A stretch of 21,883 bases of DNA from JAHDBG01 sp963922685 (GTDB lineage: Bacteria; Pseudomonadota; Gammaproteobacteria; Chromatiales; Chromatiaceae), in the NCBI GenBank assembly GCA_963922685.1, contig CAWUJM010000030.1:1-21883 (forward strand), given 5' to 3'. A program made the translations under genes and the position numbers. Of this stretch, positions 7,673 through 15,557 are shown in pieces. The stretch's first letter is position 1. The number at the start of each line of letters is the position of its first letter. Under the pieces are notes generated by a model that worked only from the letters and a program-made list of their open reading frames with translations, made no database searches and had not been told where the DNA came from.

Positions 7673-7701
7673 AAAAGCCCCGTTTCAGACGGGGCTTTTT
7701 T
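7673..7701 (+). terminator. Intrinsic terminator between rpmA and obgE
   Basis: GCCCCGT (7677-7683) pairs with ACGGGGC (7689-7695) over a 5-base loop, extended by AAAA/TTTT and followed by a run of six T. This is a textbook Rho-independent terminator. It ends only 22 bases before the obgE ATG. Confidence 0.93.
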
Positions 7702-7723
7702 GTTTGCACGCCGGGGACGTACC

Positions 7724-8776
7724 ATGAAGTTTGTGGATGAAGCACGTATCACAGTCACCGCCGGGCATGGCGGACACGGCTGTGTCAGCTTCCGACGCGA
7801 AAAATTTATTCCGCATGGTGGGCCGAACGGCGGAGATGGCGGGGATGGCGGCAGTGTGTATCTGGTCGGCGACAGTGGTTTAAACACCCTGGTTGATCTA
7901 CGCCACCAGCGCACGCACCGGGCAACGTCAGGTCAGGCCGGCATGGGACGGGATATGACCGGGCACAGGGGGGCTGATCTGCACATTGCGGTCCCGGTTG
8001 GAACCCGTGTACATGATCAGGCCAGTGGCGACCTGATTGGCGAAATCCTGCAACCTGGCGAGGCACTATTGGTTGCTGCCGGTGGCCAGCATGGACTGGG
8101 TAATGTGCACTTCAAAAGCAGTGTCAACCGCACGCCACGCGAATCCACGCAAGGCACACCCGGCGAACAGCGCCAACTGCAGTTAGAACTGCGGTTACTG
8201 GCCGATGTCGGCCTGCTGGGTCTGCCGAATGCAGGCAAGTCCAGTCTGGTCCGTGCCTTATCGAGTGCTCGTCCGAAGGTGGCGGGTTATCCGTTTACTA
8301 CTCTGTATCCGACACTGGGCGTCGTCAGCCAGGACGCTGAGCGCAGCTTTGTACTGGCCGATATTCCCGGCCTGATTCCGGGGGCAGCACAAGGGGCCGG
8401 ACTCGGTATACAGTTTCTGCGGCATGTGTCACGTACCCGGTTGTTGCTGCATCTGGTCGATCCGGCACCGGATCACGAATTGTCTCCATTGCAACAGGTG
8501 CAGGCAATCCAGGCAGAATTAGCCGCCAGTCACACCGACCTGACGCAACGGCCACGCTGGCTGGTGCTGAGCAAGGCTGATATGCACACATCTGAAACAA
8601 TGGTGCAGATACAGGCAGAACTGATCGCTGCGTTGCACTGGTCTGGTCCGGTATTTGCGGTTTCGGCGCATAGCCGCGCCGGACTGGCACCGCTGGTCAC
8701 GGCAATTCAGGCTGAGTTATATCAGACCCCGGCAGTGGCTGAAACAGCCGCACCTTATCACCCGTTACACCCATGA
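7724..8776 (+). CDS. obgE: Obg-family GTPase (ribosome assembly)
   Basis: A 350-residue GTPase acting in 50S assembly and stress signalling. The start is set at MKFVDEARITVTAGHGGHG, the family N-terminus; a 34-codon upstream extension would overlap rpmA and the terminator. The Gly-rich Obg fold covers ~1-158 (GGPNGGDGGDGG). The G-domain follows, with the P-loop GLPNAGKSS, switch region YPFTTLYPTLG, G3 DIPGLIPGA and G5 SAHSRAG. The G4 motif reads SKAD instead of the usual NKxD, a notable change of the base-specificity asparagine. The stop overlaps the proB start in ATGA, implying coupled translation. The gene lies just beyond the rpmA terminator, so expression needs read-through or a promoter inside rpmA. 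Confidence 0.96.
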   Translation: MKFVDEARITVTAGHGGHGCVSFRREKFIPHGGPNGGDGGDGGSVYLVGDSGLNTLVDLRHQRTHRATSGQAGMGRDMTGHRGADLHIAVPVGTRVHDQASGDLIGEILQPGEALLVAAGGQHGLGNVHFKSSVNRTPRESTQGTPGEQRQLQLELRLLADVGLLGLPNAGKSSLVRALSSARPKVAGYPFTTLYPTLGVVSQDAERSFVLADIPGLIPGAAQGAGLGIQFLRHVSRTRLLLHLVDPAPDHELSPLQQVQAIQAELAASHTDLTQRPRWLVLSKADMHTSETMVQIQAELIAALHWSGPVFAVSAHSRAGLAPLVTAIQAELYQTPAVAETAAPYHPLHP

Positions 8777-9894
8777 AGACACATACTCCCTGCTGGATCG
8801 TGAAGATCGGCAGTGCCATGATCACAAATCATGGCATCGGCCTGGCACAACACCATATACAAGCCTGGGTAGATCAGATAGCAACGCTCATCCGGCAGGA
8901 CTATCAACTGGTGCTGGTCTCATCCGGTGCGGTCGCAGTTGGTATGCAGCGGATGGGCTGGCAACAACGCCCGACCGCCCTGCCGGACTTACAGGCCGCC
9001 GCAGCCGTTGGTCAGGCCGGACTGATCCAGGCCTGGGAACATGCATTTCAGCAGCGTAACCTGCTGACCGCGCAGGTGTTACTGACACATGAGGATCTGT
9101 CCAGTCGCCAGCGCTACCTGAATGTGCGCAGTAGCCTGCGTACCCTGGTCCGGCTGGGCATGATTCCGATCATTAACGAAAATGATGTAGTCGCGAATGA
9201 TGAACTGCGGGTCGGCGATAATGACACGCTTGCCGCGCTGGTGACGAACCTGCTGGCAGCCGATAAGATGATCCTGCTGACAGATCAGGACGGGTTGTAC
9301 ACTGCTGATCCACGTCAGCAACAGGATGCAGAGCTGATTCGTGTGGCATCTGCGCATGACCCGGAACTGGAACAGATCGCCAGCCCGTATGGCGGCCAGC
9401 TTGGACGTGGTGGTATGCTGACCAAGATCCGGGCAGCCAGGCTGGCCAGTCGTTCCGGTGCGGATACCGTGATTGCATCTGGTCAGCAGCCCAACCTGCT
9501 GCCTGAGCTGGCACAAGGCCTGCATCATGGCACCCTGCTGCGCGCCGGACAGGCACCAGAGGCAGCCCGCAAGTGCTGGCTGGCCGGACAATTGCAGGTT
9601 GCGGGACACCTGACGCTGGATACCGGTGCAGCTGACCGGCTGTGCCGCGCTGGTACCAGTCTGCTGGCGGTCGGTATTGTGACGGTCAGCGGCACCTTCA
9701 GACGGGGTGAGCTGGTTGCTTGTATGGATCCTGCCGGTCAGGAAGTCGCACGTGGTCTGGTAAACTATGCTGCCGACGAGGTACAACAATTGTGCGGACA
9801 CAGCTCAGCAGAAATCGCTACCTTGCTAGGTTATGTAAACGAAGACGAAATAATTCATCGTGATAACCTGATTCTGACACGCCACTGCGGATAG
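8773..9894 (+). CDS. proB: Glutamate 5-kinase
   Basis: A 373-residue enzyme phosphorylating glutamate in the first step of proline synthesis. The amino-acid-kinase domain (~1-260) shows WIVKIGSAMITN, VLVSSGAVAVGM, PIINENDVVANDELRVGDNDTL (broken by substrate contacts) and ILLTDQDGLYTADPR; GGMLTKIRAARLA is also canonical. A C-terminal PUA domain (~280-370, GIVTVSGTFRRGELV) is present as in the long form of the enzyme. Its ATG overlaps the obgE stop by 4 bases. proA is not adjacent. The obgE-proB pairing is common in Beta- and Gammaproteobacteria. Confidence 0.97.
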   Translation: MKTHTPCWIVKIGSAMITNHGIGLAQHHIQAWVDQIATLIRQDYQLVLVSSGAVAVGMQRMGWQQRPTALPDLQAAAAVGQAGLIQAWEHAFQQRNLLTAQVLLTHEDLSSRQRYLNVRSSLRTLVRLGMIPIINENDVVANDELRVGDNDTLAALVTNLLAADKMILLTDQDGLYTADPRQQQDAELIRVASAHDPELEQIASPYGGQLGRGGMLTKIRAARLASRSGADTVIASGQQPNLLPELAQGLHHGTLLRAGQAPEAARKCWLAGQLQVAGHLTLDTGAADRLCRAGTSLLAVGIVTVSGTFRRGELVACMDPAGQEVARGLVNYAADEVQQLCGHSSAEIATLLGYVNEDEIIHRDNLILTRHCG

Positions 9895-9922
9895 CTCTGG
9901 TCACAGCACCCGGACGGTAATA

Positions 9923-9969
9923 GCGCGGTGTCCCTGAGAGTCGCGGTCTTTTCTTGATAAACACCGCGC
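9923..9969. terminator. Perfect 9-bp inverted repeat between convergent proB and pilin
   Basis: GCGCGGTGT (9923-9931) and ACACCGCGC (9961-9969) are perfect inverted arms around a 29-base loop that contains a T-rich stretch (GTCTTTTCTTG). It lies in the ~95-base gap between the proB stop and the pilin stop, so a bidirectional transcription barrier is the natural reading. The long loop and lack of a T run after the arm make intrinsic termination uncertain. Confidence 0.4.
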
Positions 9970-9989
9970 CGATATGCTGTTAAGATGTC

Positions 9990-10427
9990 CTACAAATTGG
10001 CCTGACTGACAGTGGTAGTCTTACCGGTAATGTCCAGATAGCTGGGCAGGATCACATCAATCACGATCGCACCTTCGATGGATGAGGTCACATCCACGCC
10101 GATCACCCCATCGGTATCGCTGGCTGCTGTAGCAAACGCTGCTGTGCCGCCCGGAGCGAGCTGACTGTCCGGGTTCACAATCGCCAGGATGGTGGTATTA
10201 TCTAAGGTTACCGGGTTCTGGGTGCCACCCCGGGCAGCGATAGTCATGCGTTTCGCCAGTTCGGCGCGGATCACCCGCACTGCGTTACTGAAATGTTCAT
10301 TTACCTGCGACATACGTGCTTCACGTGTATAGTTATCGTAGGCAGGAATGGCGATGCCGGCCAGGATAGCGATGATGGCAACCACAATCATCAGTTCAAC
10401 CAGCGTAAAACCCTGATGTCTTTGCAT
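9990..10427 (-). CDS. Type IV pilin-like prepilin
   Basis: A 145-residue protein with a short leader MQRHQG, cleaved before phenylalanine, then FTLVELMIVVAIIAILAGIAIPAYDNY, the class IVa pilin N-terminal helix including Glu5 of the mature protein. Prepilin peptidase (PilD) would cut and methylate it. The C-terminal part contains no cysteine, so the disulfide-bounded D-region of major PilA-type pilins is absent; the end instead reads VSQANL. GGAGG lies 6 bases before the ATG. No other pil genes are adjacent. It could be a major pilin of an atypical kind or a minor pilin/pseudopilin; I cannot decide from sequence. No RpoN promoter was visible upstream. Confidence 0.85.
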   Translation of the reverse strand: MQRHQGFTLVELMIVVAIIAILAGIAIPAYDNYTREARMSQVNEHFSNAVRVIRAELAKRMTIAARGGTQNPVTLDNTTILAIVNPDSQLAPGGTAAFATAASDTDGVIGVDVTSSIEGAIVIDVILPSYLDITGKTTTVSQANL

Positions 10428-10510
10428 AGCTTACCTCCATGTACTGAAGAAAAATCTGAGTCTGGCCTCGAATATATCACTTCAGGCTGGCAGAAGGCGA
10501 GTGATTTCTG

Positions 10511-11236
10511 ATGCGCTGGTCTGCGTACGCCGCACCATCGGCCTTTTATCCCTTAGCCAGGTGCTGGGCACCCTGGTTCCGGTGGTTGGCATTGTTACTG
10601 CTCGCTGTCGGGCTGTATCTCAGCTTCTTCGTCGCGCCGACTGACTATAAGCAGGGTGAGGGCTACCGCATCATCTTTGTGCATGTACCGGCCGCCTGGA
10701 TGTCCATGTTGATCTATCTGGTGATGGCGGGCTGGAGCCTGATCGGGCTGATCTTCAACACACGCCTGTCGGCAATGATGACCCAGGCACTGGCCCCGAC
10801 CGGGGCTATGTTCACCTTCGTTGCGCTATGGACTGGTGCTTTCTGGGGCAAGCCGATGTGGGGCACCTGGTGGGAATGGGATGCGCGGATTACATCCGAA
10901 CTGATACTGTTATTTCTGTATCTGGGTTATCTGGCATTGCGCAATGCGATACCGGAACCCCGGCGGGCAGACCGGGCCAGCAGTCTGCTGGTGCTGGTGG
11001 GCGTGGTGAATATCCCGATCATTTATTTTTCGGTCGAATGGTGGCACACATTGCATCAGGGCTCCAGCATCAAACTGAATGCGCAGACCAGCATGGATGA
11101 AACCATGCTGATCACCCTGCTGGTGATGGTACTCGGCTTCTGGGCCTACAGTATCGCGATGGCACTTACCCGGGTACAACAGATTATGTTACAGCGCGAA
11201 CAGACGGCGCACTGGGTACGTGCCCTGATAACCTAA
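10511..11236 (+). CDS. ccmC: Haem exporter/haem-handling protein CcmC
   Basis: A 241-residue integral membrane protein with about six transmembrane helices. It carries the tryptophan-rich WWD motif WGTWWEWDAR (~117-126) on a periplasmic loop and the two flanking axial histidines (H58 in FVHVP, H179 in WWHTLHQG), the signature of CcmC, which presents haem to CcmE in system I cytochrome c maturation. AAGGCGAG lies about 9 bases before the ATG. Unusually, none of ccmA, B, D, E or F is next to it; its neighbours are a pilin and aroB. Its stop overlaps the aroB stop by two bases in a tail-to-tail arrangement. The rest of the system may be elsewhere in the genome. Confidence 0.93.
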   Translation: MRWSAYAAPSAFYPLARCWAPWFRWLALLLLAVGLYLSFFVAPTDYKQGEGYRIIFVHVPAAWMSMLIYLVMAGWSLIGLIFNTRLSAMMTQALAPTGAMFTFVALWTGAFWGKPMWGTWWEWDARITSELILLFLYLGYLALRNAIPEPRRADRASSLLVLVGVVNIPIIYFSVEWWHTLHQGSSIKLNAQTSMDETMLITLLVMVLGFWAYSIAMALTRVQQIMLQREQTAHWVRALIT

Positions 11237-12315
11237 ACAGGGCAGCAGGCGTGGAGCGTCTCGTCCAGTGCCTGCATCGGAAAGTCAGCACTGATCACCG
11301 TCTGACCGATGCCGCGTAACAGGATCAGGCGCAGGCGTCCGTTCAGCACCTTTTTATCGACTGCCATGTGTTGTCGGAAGGTCGCCGGACTGAGGGCCGG
11401 TGGTGTGATGGGTAATCCGGCAGCCGTCAGCAGGTTGCAGATACGTGTCTGATCTGTCTCACTCAGCCAGCCCAGACGGTGCGACAGATCGGCAGCCATC
11501 ACCATCCCGGCAGCAACCGCCTCACCATGCAGCCAGGTACCATAGCCGAGACCGGTTTCAATCGCATGACCGAAGGTATGGCCCAGATTGAGCAGGGCGC
11601 GGGTACCGGTTTCTTTTTCATCGGCAGCGACAATCGCTGCCTTATCTGCGCAACAGCGCTGAATGGCATACGCCAGCGCGATTGGGTCGCGCTGGCGCAG
11701 GTCAGTGATATGGACCTCCAGCCAGGCAAAAAAGTCCGGATCGTTGATCAGGCCGTATTTGATCACCTCAGCCAGTCCGGCAGATAATTCACGTTCCGGC
11801 AGCGTATCCAGTGTGCCGGTGTCGGCGATCACTGCCTGTGGCTGGTGAAAGGCACCGATCATATTCTTACCGAGAGCATGATTGATCCCGGTCTTGCCAC
11901 CAACAGAAGAATCAACCTGGGCCAGCAGAGTGGTCGGTACCTGAATAAAATGGACACCGCGCTGATAGCTGGCGGCAGCAAGCCCGGTGATATCGCCGAT
12001 CACGCCACCGCCGAGCGCGATCAGCGTGGTCTGACGATCATGCCGTTGCTGCAATAAAGCATCGTAGATCTGATTCAGGGTAGTCAGATTTTTATATTGT
12101 TCGCCATCCGGCAGGATCAGCTCATCGACCTGGTAGCCTGCTAAGGCCTGTTGCAGCAGATTCAGATACAGGGGCGCCACTGTGGTATTCGTGACCACCA
12201 TGACCCGATTGCCGCTGAGATAGGATGCAAAACTGGCGGCATCTGTGAGCAGATCCGTGCCGATCCGGATCGGATAACGATGATCGGGTAAATCAACCCA
12301 GTGCGTGGATAACAT
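11233..12315 (-). CDS. aroB: 3-Dehydroquinate synthase
   Basis: A 360-residue NAD- and metal-dependent enzyme converting DAHP to 3-dehydroquinate in the shikimate pathway. Conserved blocks are YPIRIGTDLL, LPDGEQYKN, ALGGGVIGDITGLAAASY, QVPTTLLAQVDSSVGGKTGIN, and the metal-site histidines in NLGHTFGHAIE and LHGEAVAAGM. Length is normal. The common partner aroK is not upstream; instead mrp diverges with the two start codons nearly touching. No Shine-Dalgarno is visible before ATG 12315, so the message may be leaderless or weakly initiated. A TATAAG box (12378-12373, minus strand) inside mrp could be its -10. Confidence 0.96.
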   Translation of the reverse strand: MLSTHWVDLPDHRYPIRIGTDLLTDAASFASYLSGNRVMVVTNTTVAPLYLNLLQQALAGYQVDELILPDGEQYKNLTTLNQIYDALLQQRHDRQTTLIALGGGVIGDITGLAAASYQRGVHFIQVPTTLLAQVDSSVGGKTGINHALGKNMIGAFHQPQAVIADTGTLDTLPERELSAGLAEVIKYGLINDPDFFAWLEVHITDLRQRDPIALAYAIQRCCADKAAIVAADEKETGTRALLNLGHTFGHAIETGLGYGTWLHGEAVAAGMVMAADLSHRLGWLSETDQTRICNLLTAAGLPITPPALSPATFRQHMAVDKKVLNGRLRLILLRGIGQTVISADFPMQALDETLHACCPV

Positions 12316-12329
12316 AGATGGAGTCAGGG

Positions 12330-13424
12330 GTGGCAGAGATCACAGAAGATCAGGTGAGGACAGCCCTGGCGGCTTATACAGAGCCACATCTGCGATGTGA
12401 TCTGATCAGCGCCAGGGCAGTGCAGAAGATACTGATCACACAGGATCAGGTGACGATCCATATTGTATGCGGTTTTCCGACCCGCAGTGTACACACCGAC
12501 CTGATAACCGGGATACAGACCGCAGTACAGCAGGCACTTCCGGCAGTGCACCAGTGCACCGTCAAGATACAGACCCGGATTGTGGCACATGCCGTACAAG
12601 CCGGCCTGCAACCACTGCCACAAGTAAAGAACGTGATAGCGATTGCCTCGGGCAAGGGCGGTGTGGGAAAATCAACCACCGCAGTCAATCTGGCACTCGC
12701 ACTGGCGGCAGAAGGGGCGCAGGTTGGTATTCTGGATGCAGATATCTACGGTCCGTCACAGCCCCGATTGCTGGGCGTCACAGGCCGTCCGGAAAGCGAA
12801 GACGGCAAACGTCTGGAACCGATGCGTAGCTATCATCTGCAGGCGATGTCGATCGGTTTTCTGGTGGAAGAAGATACACCGATGATCTGGCGCGGGCCGA
12901 TGGTGACGCAGATGCTGAACCAGCTGGTAAACGAAACCAACTGGTCCAGACTGGACTATCTGATTGTGGATTTGCCGCCTGGTACGGGCGATACCCAGTT
13001 GACCCTGGCACAGAAGGTGCCGGTCGCTGGTGCAGTGATTGTGACCACCCCGCAGGATATCGCCCTGCTGGATGCGCGCAAAGGCCTGCGCATGTTTGAA
13101 AAGGTACAGGTGCCTGTACTGGGCATTATTGAAAATATGGCAACGCACATCTGCTCGCAATGCCAGCACGAAGAACCGATCTTCGGCAGCGGCGGTGGCA
13201 ACCGGATAGCGGCACAATATGGCGTCCCCCTGCTGGGTGCACTGCCGTTACAATTATCCATCCGGGAGCAGGCGGATGATGGCAAGCCGACCGTGGTGGC
13301 CGAACCGGACGGGCCGGTAGCACAGACCTACCGGCAGATAGCACGCAGACTGGCAGCGACCCTGTCGCTGCAGAAACGTGATTATGCGGCGAAGTTTCCG
13401 AAGATCACAGTACAGAACGGTTAG
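12330..13424 (+). CDS. mrp: Mrp/ApbC-type Fe-S cluster carrier ATPase
   Basis: A P-loop ATPase that carries and delivers [4Fe-4S] clusters in the cytoplasm. An N-terminal MIP18/DUF59-like domain (~1-95) is followed by the deviant Walker A SGKGGVGKST, DADIYGPSQP, the Walker-B-like region DYLIVDLPPGTGD, and the CxxC cluster ligands in THICSQCQHE. I prefer GTG at 12330 (VAEITEDQV, 364 residues) over ATG at 12318, because GGAG (12320-12323) sits 6 bases before the GTG and the protein then begins where the family does; ATG 12318 has no good site. It diverges from aroB with no room for a promoter between. hflK begins 41 bases downstream. Confidence 0.95.
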   Translation: MAEITEDQVRTALAAYTEPHLRCDLISARAVQKILITQDQVTIHIVCGFPTRSVHTDLITGIQTAVQQALPAVHQCTVKIQTRIVAHAVQAGLQPLPQVKNVIAIASGKGGVGKSTTAVNLALALAAEGAQVGILDADIYGPSQPRLLGVTGRPESEDGKRLEPMRSYHLQAMSIGFLVEEDTPMIWRGPMVTQMLNQLVNETNWSRLDYLIVDLPPGTGDTQLTLAQKVPVAGAVIVTTPQDIALLDARKGLRMFEKVQVPVLGIIENMATHICSQCQHEEPIFGSGGGNRIAAQYGVPLLGALPLQLSIREQADDGKPTVVAEPDGPVAQTYRQIARRLAATLSLQKRDYAAKFPKITVQNG

Positions 13425-13465
13425 TTGGCGGACAGCGACTGACTTCAACTCAGGAGAGAAATAGT

Positions 13466-14632
13466 ATGGCCTGGAACGAGCCGGGAAACGAATCACGTGG
13501 CCCATGGGATAACAAACAACGCAATCAGGGGCCGCCCGATCTGGACGAGGTTGCGCGACAGTTGCAGGACAAGGTCAGCAACCTGTTTGGTGGCAGAAAA
13601 CAAAAAAAGACCAATGGCGATGGGGGTGATGGTGATAAAAAACTGAACAGTGGTCCGATACTGGCACTGGCCGGGATCATCGGTGCCGGATTTCTGTTGT
13701 ATCAGAGCTTTTACACGATCCAGCCCGCCGAGCGGGGCGTGGTACAACGCTTCGGTGCCTACCATGCAGTGACCGCACCCGGGCCGCACTTCAAGATACC
13801 CTTCATTGACACAGTAGAAACGGTAAACGTCGATCAGGTGAACAAATTTGTGCACAGTGCACAGATGCTGACCAAAGACGAAAACATCGCGGACGTGCGG
13901 GTCGAAGTGCAGTTCCGCATCCAGGATGCCCCCGACTACCTGTTCCAGGATGCGAACCCGAACGGGACCATCCGCGGCGCGGTGGAGTCGTCAATGCGCG
14001 AAGTGATCGGTAAAAACAACCTGGATCAGGTGATGACCGACAACCGGATCGGCATCGCACTGGACGTGCAGAAGGGCACCCAGTCCATGCTGGATCTGTA
14101 TCGAACCGGCCTGATCGTGACCAACATCAACATTCAGGATGCCCGGCCACCGGAACCGGTGCAGGATGCATTTGCGGATGCGATCAAGGCGCGGGAAGAC
14201 AAGGAACGGCTGCAGAATCAGGCCCAGACCTATGCCAATGATGTCGTACCGCGGGCACGGGGTAATGCGGCACGTCAGATAGAAGATGCGAAGGCGTACA
14301 AAACCAAGGTGGTTGCGGAGGCGCAGGGTGAGTCAGAACGCTTCCTGGCCCTGCTGGCTGAATACCAGAAGGCACCGGGGGTGACCCGTGAGCGGCTGTA
14401 TCTGGAGACGATGCAGACCGTCCTGCAGGGTTCCGGCAAGGTATTGCTGGATGTGAAAGACGGGAACAATCTGACCTACCTGCCCCTGGACCGGCTGATG
14501 CGGGCACCGGCGCAGGCGCAGAACATAGTTCCGGCACCCTACACGGCTGACAGCACGACGTCAGCCCCGACCCTGACCCAGCGGCTGGATAATGCCCGCC
14601 GCACACTGACCCGCGAACGAGGAACCCGCTGA
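13466..14632 (+). CDS. hflK: FtsH protease modulator HflK
   Basis: A 388-residue SPFH/band-7 membrane protein that forms, with HflC, the large periplasmic cage around FtsH. The N-terminus is the family's Gly/Pro/Asn-rich cytoplasmic tail (MAWNEPGNESRGPWDNK, then QGPPDLDEV), followed by one membrane helix (~65-85) and the SPFH domain (YTIQPAERGVVQRFGAYHAVTAPGPHFKIPF). A long charged coiled-coil region (AIKAREDKERLQNQAQTYA) and a low-complexity C-terminus come last. AGGAGAG lies 6 bases before the ATG. The TGA overlaps the hflC ATG by one base, indicating coupled expression at equal stoichiometry. Confidence 0.96.
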   Translation: MAWNEPGNESRGPWDNKQRNQGPPDLDEVARQLQDKVSNLFGGRKQKKTNGDGGDGDKKLNSGPILALAGIIGAGFLLYQSFYTIQPAERGVVQRFGAYHAVTAPGPHFKIPFIDTVETVNVDQVNKFVHSAQMLTKDENIADVRVEVQFRIQDAPDYLFQDANPNGTIRGAVESSMREVIGKNNLDQVMTDNRIGIALDVQKGTQSMLDLYRTGLIVTNINIQDARPPEPVQDAFADAIKAREDKERLQNQAQTYANDVVPRARGNAARQIEDAKAYKTKVVAEAQGESERFLALLAEYQKAPGVTRERLYLETMQTVLQGSGKVLLDVKDGNNLTYLPLDRLMRAPAQAQNIVPAPYTADSTTSAPTLTQRLDNARRTLTRERGTR

Positions 14633-15495
14633 TGAACCCGAAGAGCCTGATAGCGATTGTTTTAGTCGCAGTGGGTATTGTGTTTGCCAATGCAGCCCTG
14701 TTCATCGTGCCGCAGCAACAGACGGCATTATTATTGCGTCTGGGAGAAATCGTTGATTCGGATTACGAGCCTGGCCTGCATTTCAAGATGCCGCTGATTC
14801 AGGAAGTGGTCAAATTTGACAAACGGATCCAGACCCTGGACGCGAGTCCGGAACGGTTCCTGACCGGCGAGAAAAAATTCGTCGTGGTGGATTCATTTGC
14901 CAAATGGCGCATTTCAGACGTGGCGCAATATTTCCGTTCCACCCGGGGCAACCAGCGCACCACCTCCCGCTTATTGCAGGCGCGGATCAATTCCGCGTTG
15001 CGGGATGAATTCGGACAGCGTACGATCCGCGAAGTGGTCTCAGGCGAGCGCACAGAAATCATGCGCAAACTGGCGCGGGCATCAAATGAGTCAGCCAGCG
15101 ATCTGGGCGTGGAAGTGATCGACGTGCGGATCAAGCGGATCGACTTTGAAGAAAAGATCAGCGAGACCATCTACGAGCGGATGCGTACCGAACGGCAGCG
15201 GGTGGCCTCCGAACTGCGCGCACAGGGTGCGGAAGAAGCGGAGAAGATCCGCGCCAATGCGGATCGGCAGCGTACCGAGATACTGGCAGATGCGTATCGT
15301 CAGTCTGAGCTGATCCGGGGTGAAGGGGATGCAGAATCTGCCGATACCTATGCACAGGCATTCCAGCGAGACAGTGACTTTTATGCCTTCTGGCGCAGCC
15401 TGACAGCCTACCGGCAGGTGTTTCAGGATGGCAGCAGCCTGATGGTACTGGATCCGGATGCGGAGTTCTTCCGCTATTTTTCTGCTCAGGACTAA
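14632..15495 (+). CDS. hflC: FtsH protease modulator HflC
   Basis: A 287-residue partner of HflK. One N-terminal membrane anchor (IAIVLVAVGIVFANAALFIV) precedes the SPFH domain (GEIVDSDYEPGLHFKMPLIQEV, read with a break; FDKRIQTLDASPERFLT), a coiled-coil stretch with ERMRTERQRVASELRAQGAEEAEK, and the end FRDSDFYAFWRSL-type block (here FQRDSDFYAFWRSLTAY), which is characteristic. Length is normal. The usual downstream genes hisZ/purA are not present; the AT-rich unknown gene begins 62 bases later, so hflC marks the left edge of the accessory interval. Confidence 0.96.
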   Translation: MNPKSLIAIVLVAVGIVFANAALFIVPQQQTALLLRLGEIVDSDYEPGLHFKMPLIQEVVKFDKRIQTLDASPERFLTGEKKFVVVDSFAKWRISDVAQYFRSTRGNQRTTSRLLQARINSALRDEFGQRTIREVVSGERTEIMRKLARASNESASDLGVEVIDVRIKRIDFEEKISETIYERMRTERQRVASELRAQGAEEAEKIRANADRQRTEILADAYRQSELIRGEGDAESADTYAQAFQRDSDFYAFWRSLTAYRQVFQDGSSLMVLDPDAEFFRYFSAQD

Positions 15496-15557
15496 GGTAA
15501 AACTGGTCGGTTTAACAACCTTGTGGCAATTTACAAGGACTTTATGAGAATTAAGTT

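Noticed and set aside
7622..7723. Upstream 34-codon extension of obgE
   Set aside because: It overlaps rpmA and the terminator; Obg proteins start at MKFVDE.
9079..9801. 240-codon minus-strand open frame
   Set aside because: It is antisense to proB, rich in Gln/His from mirrored codons, with no motifs or ribosome-binding site.
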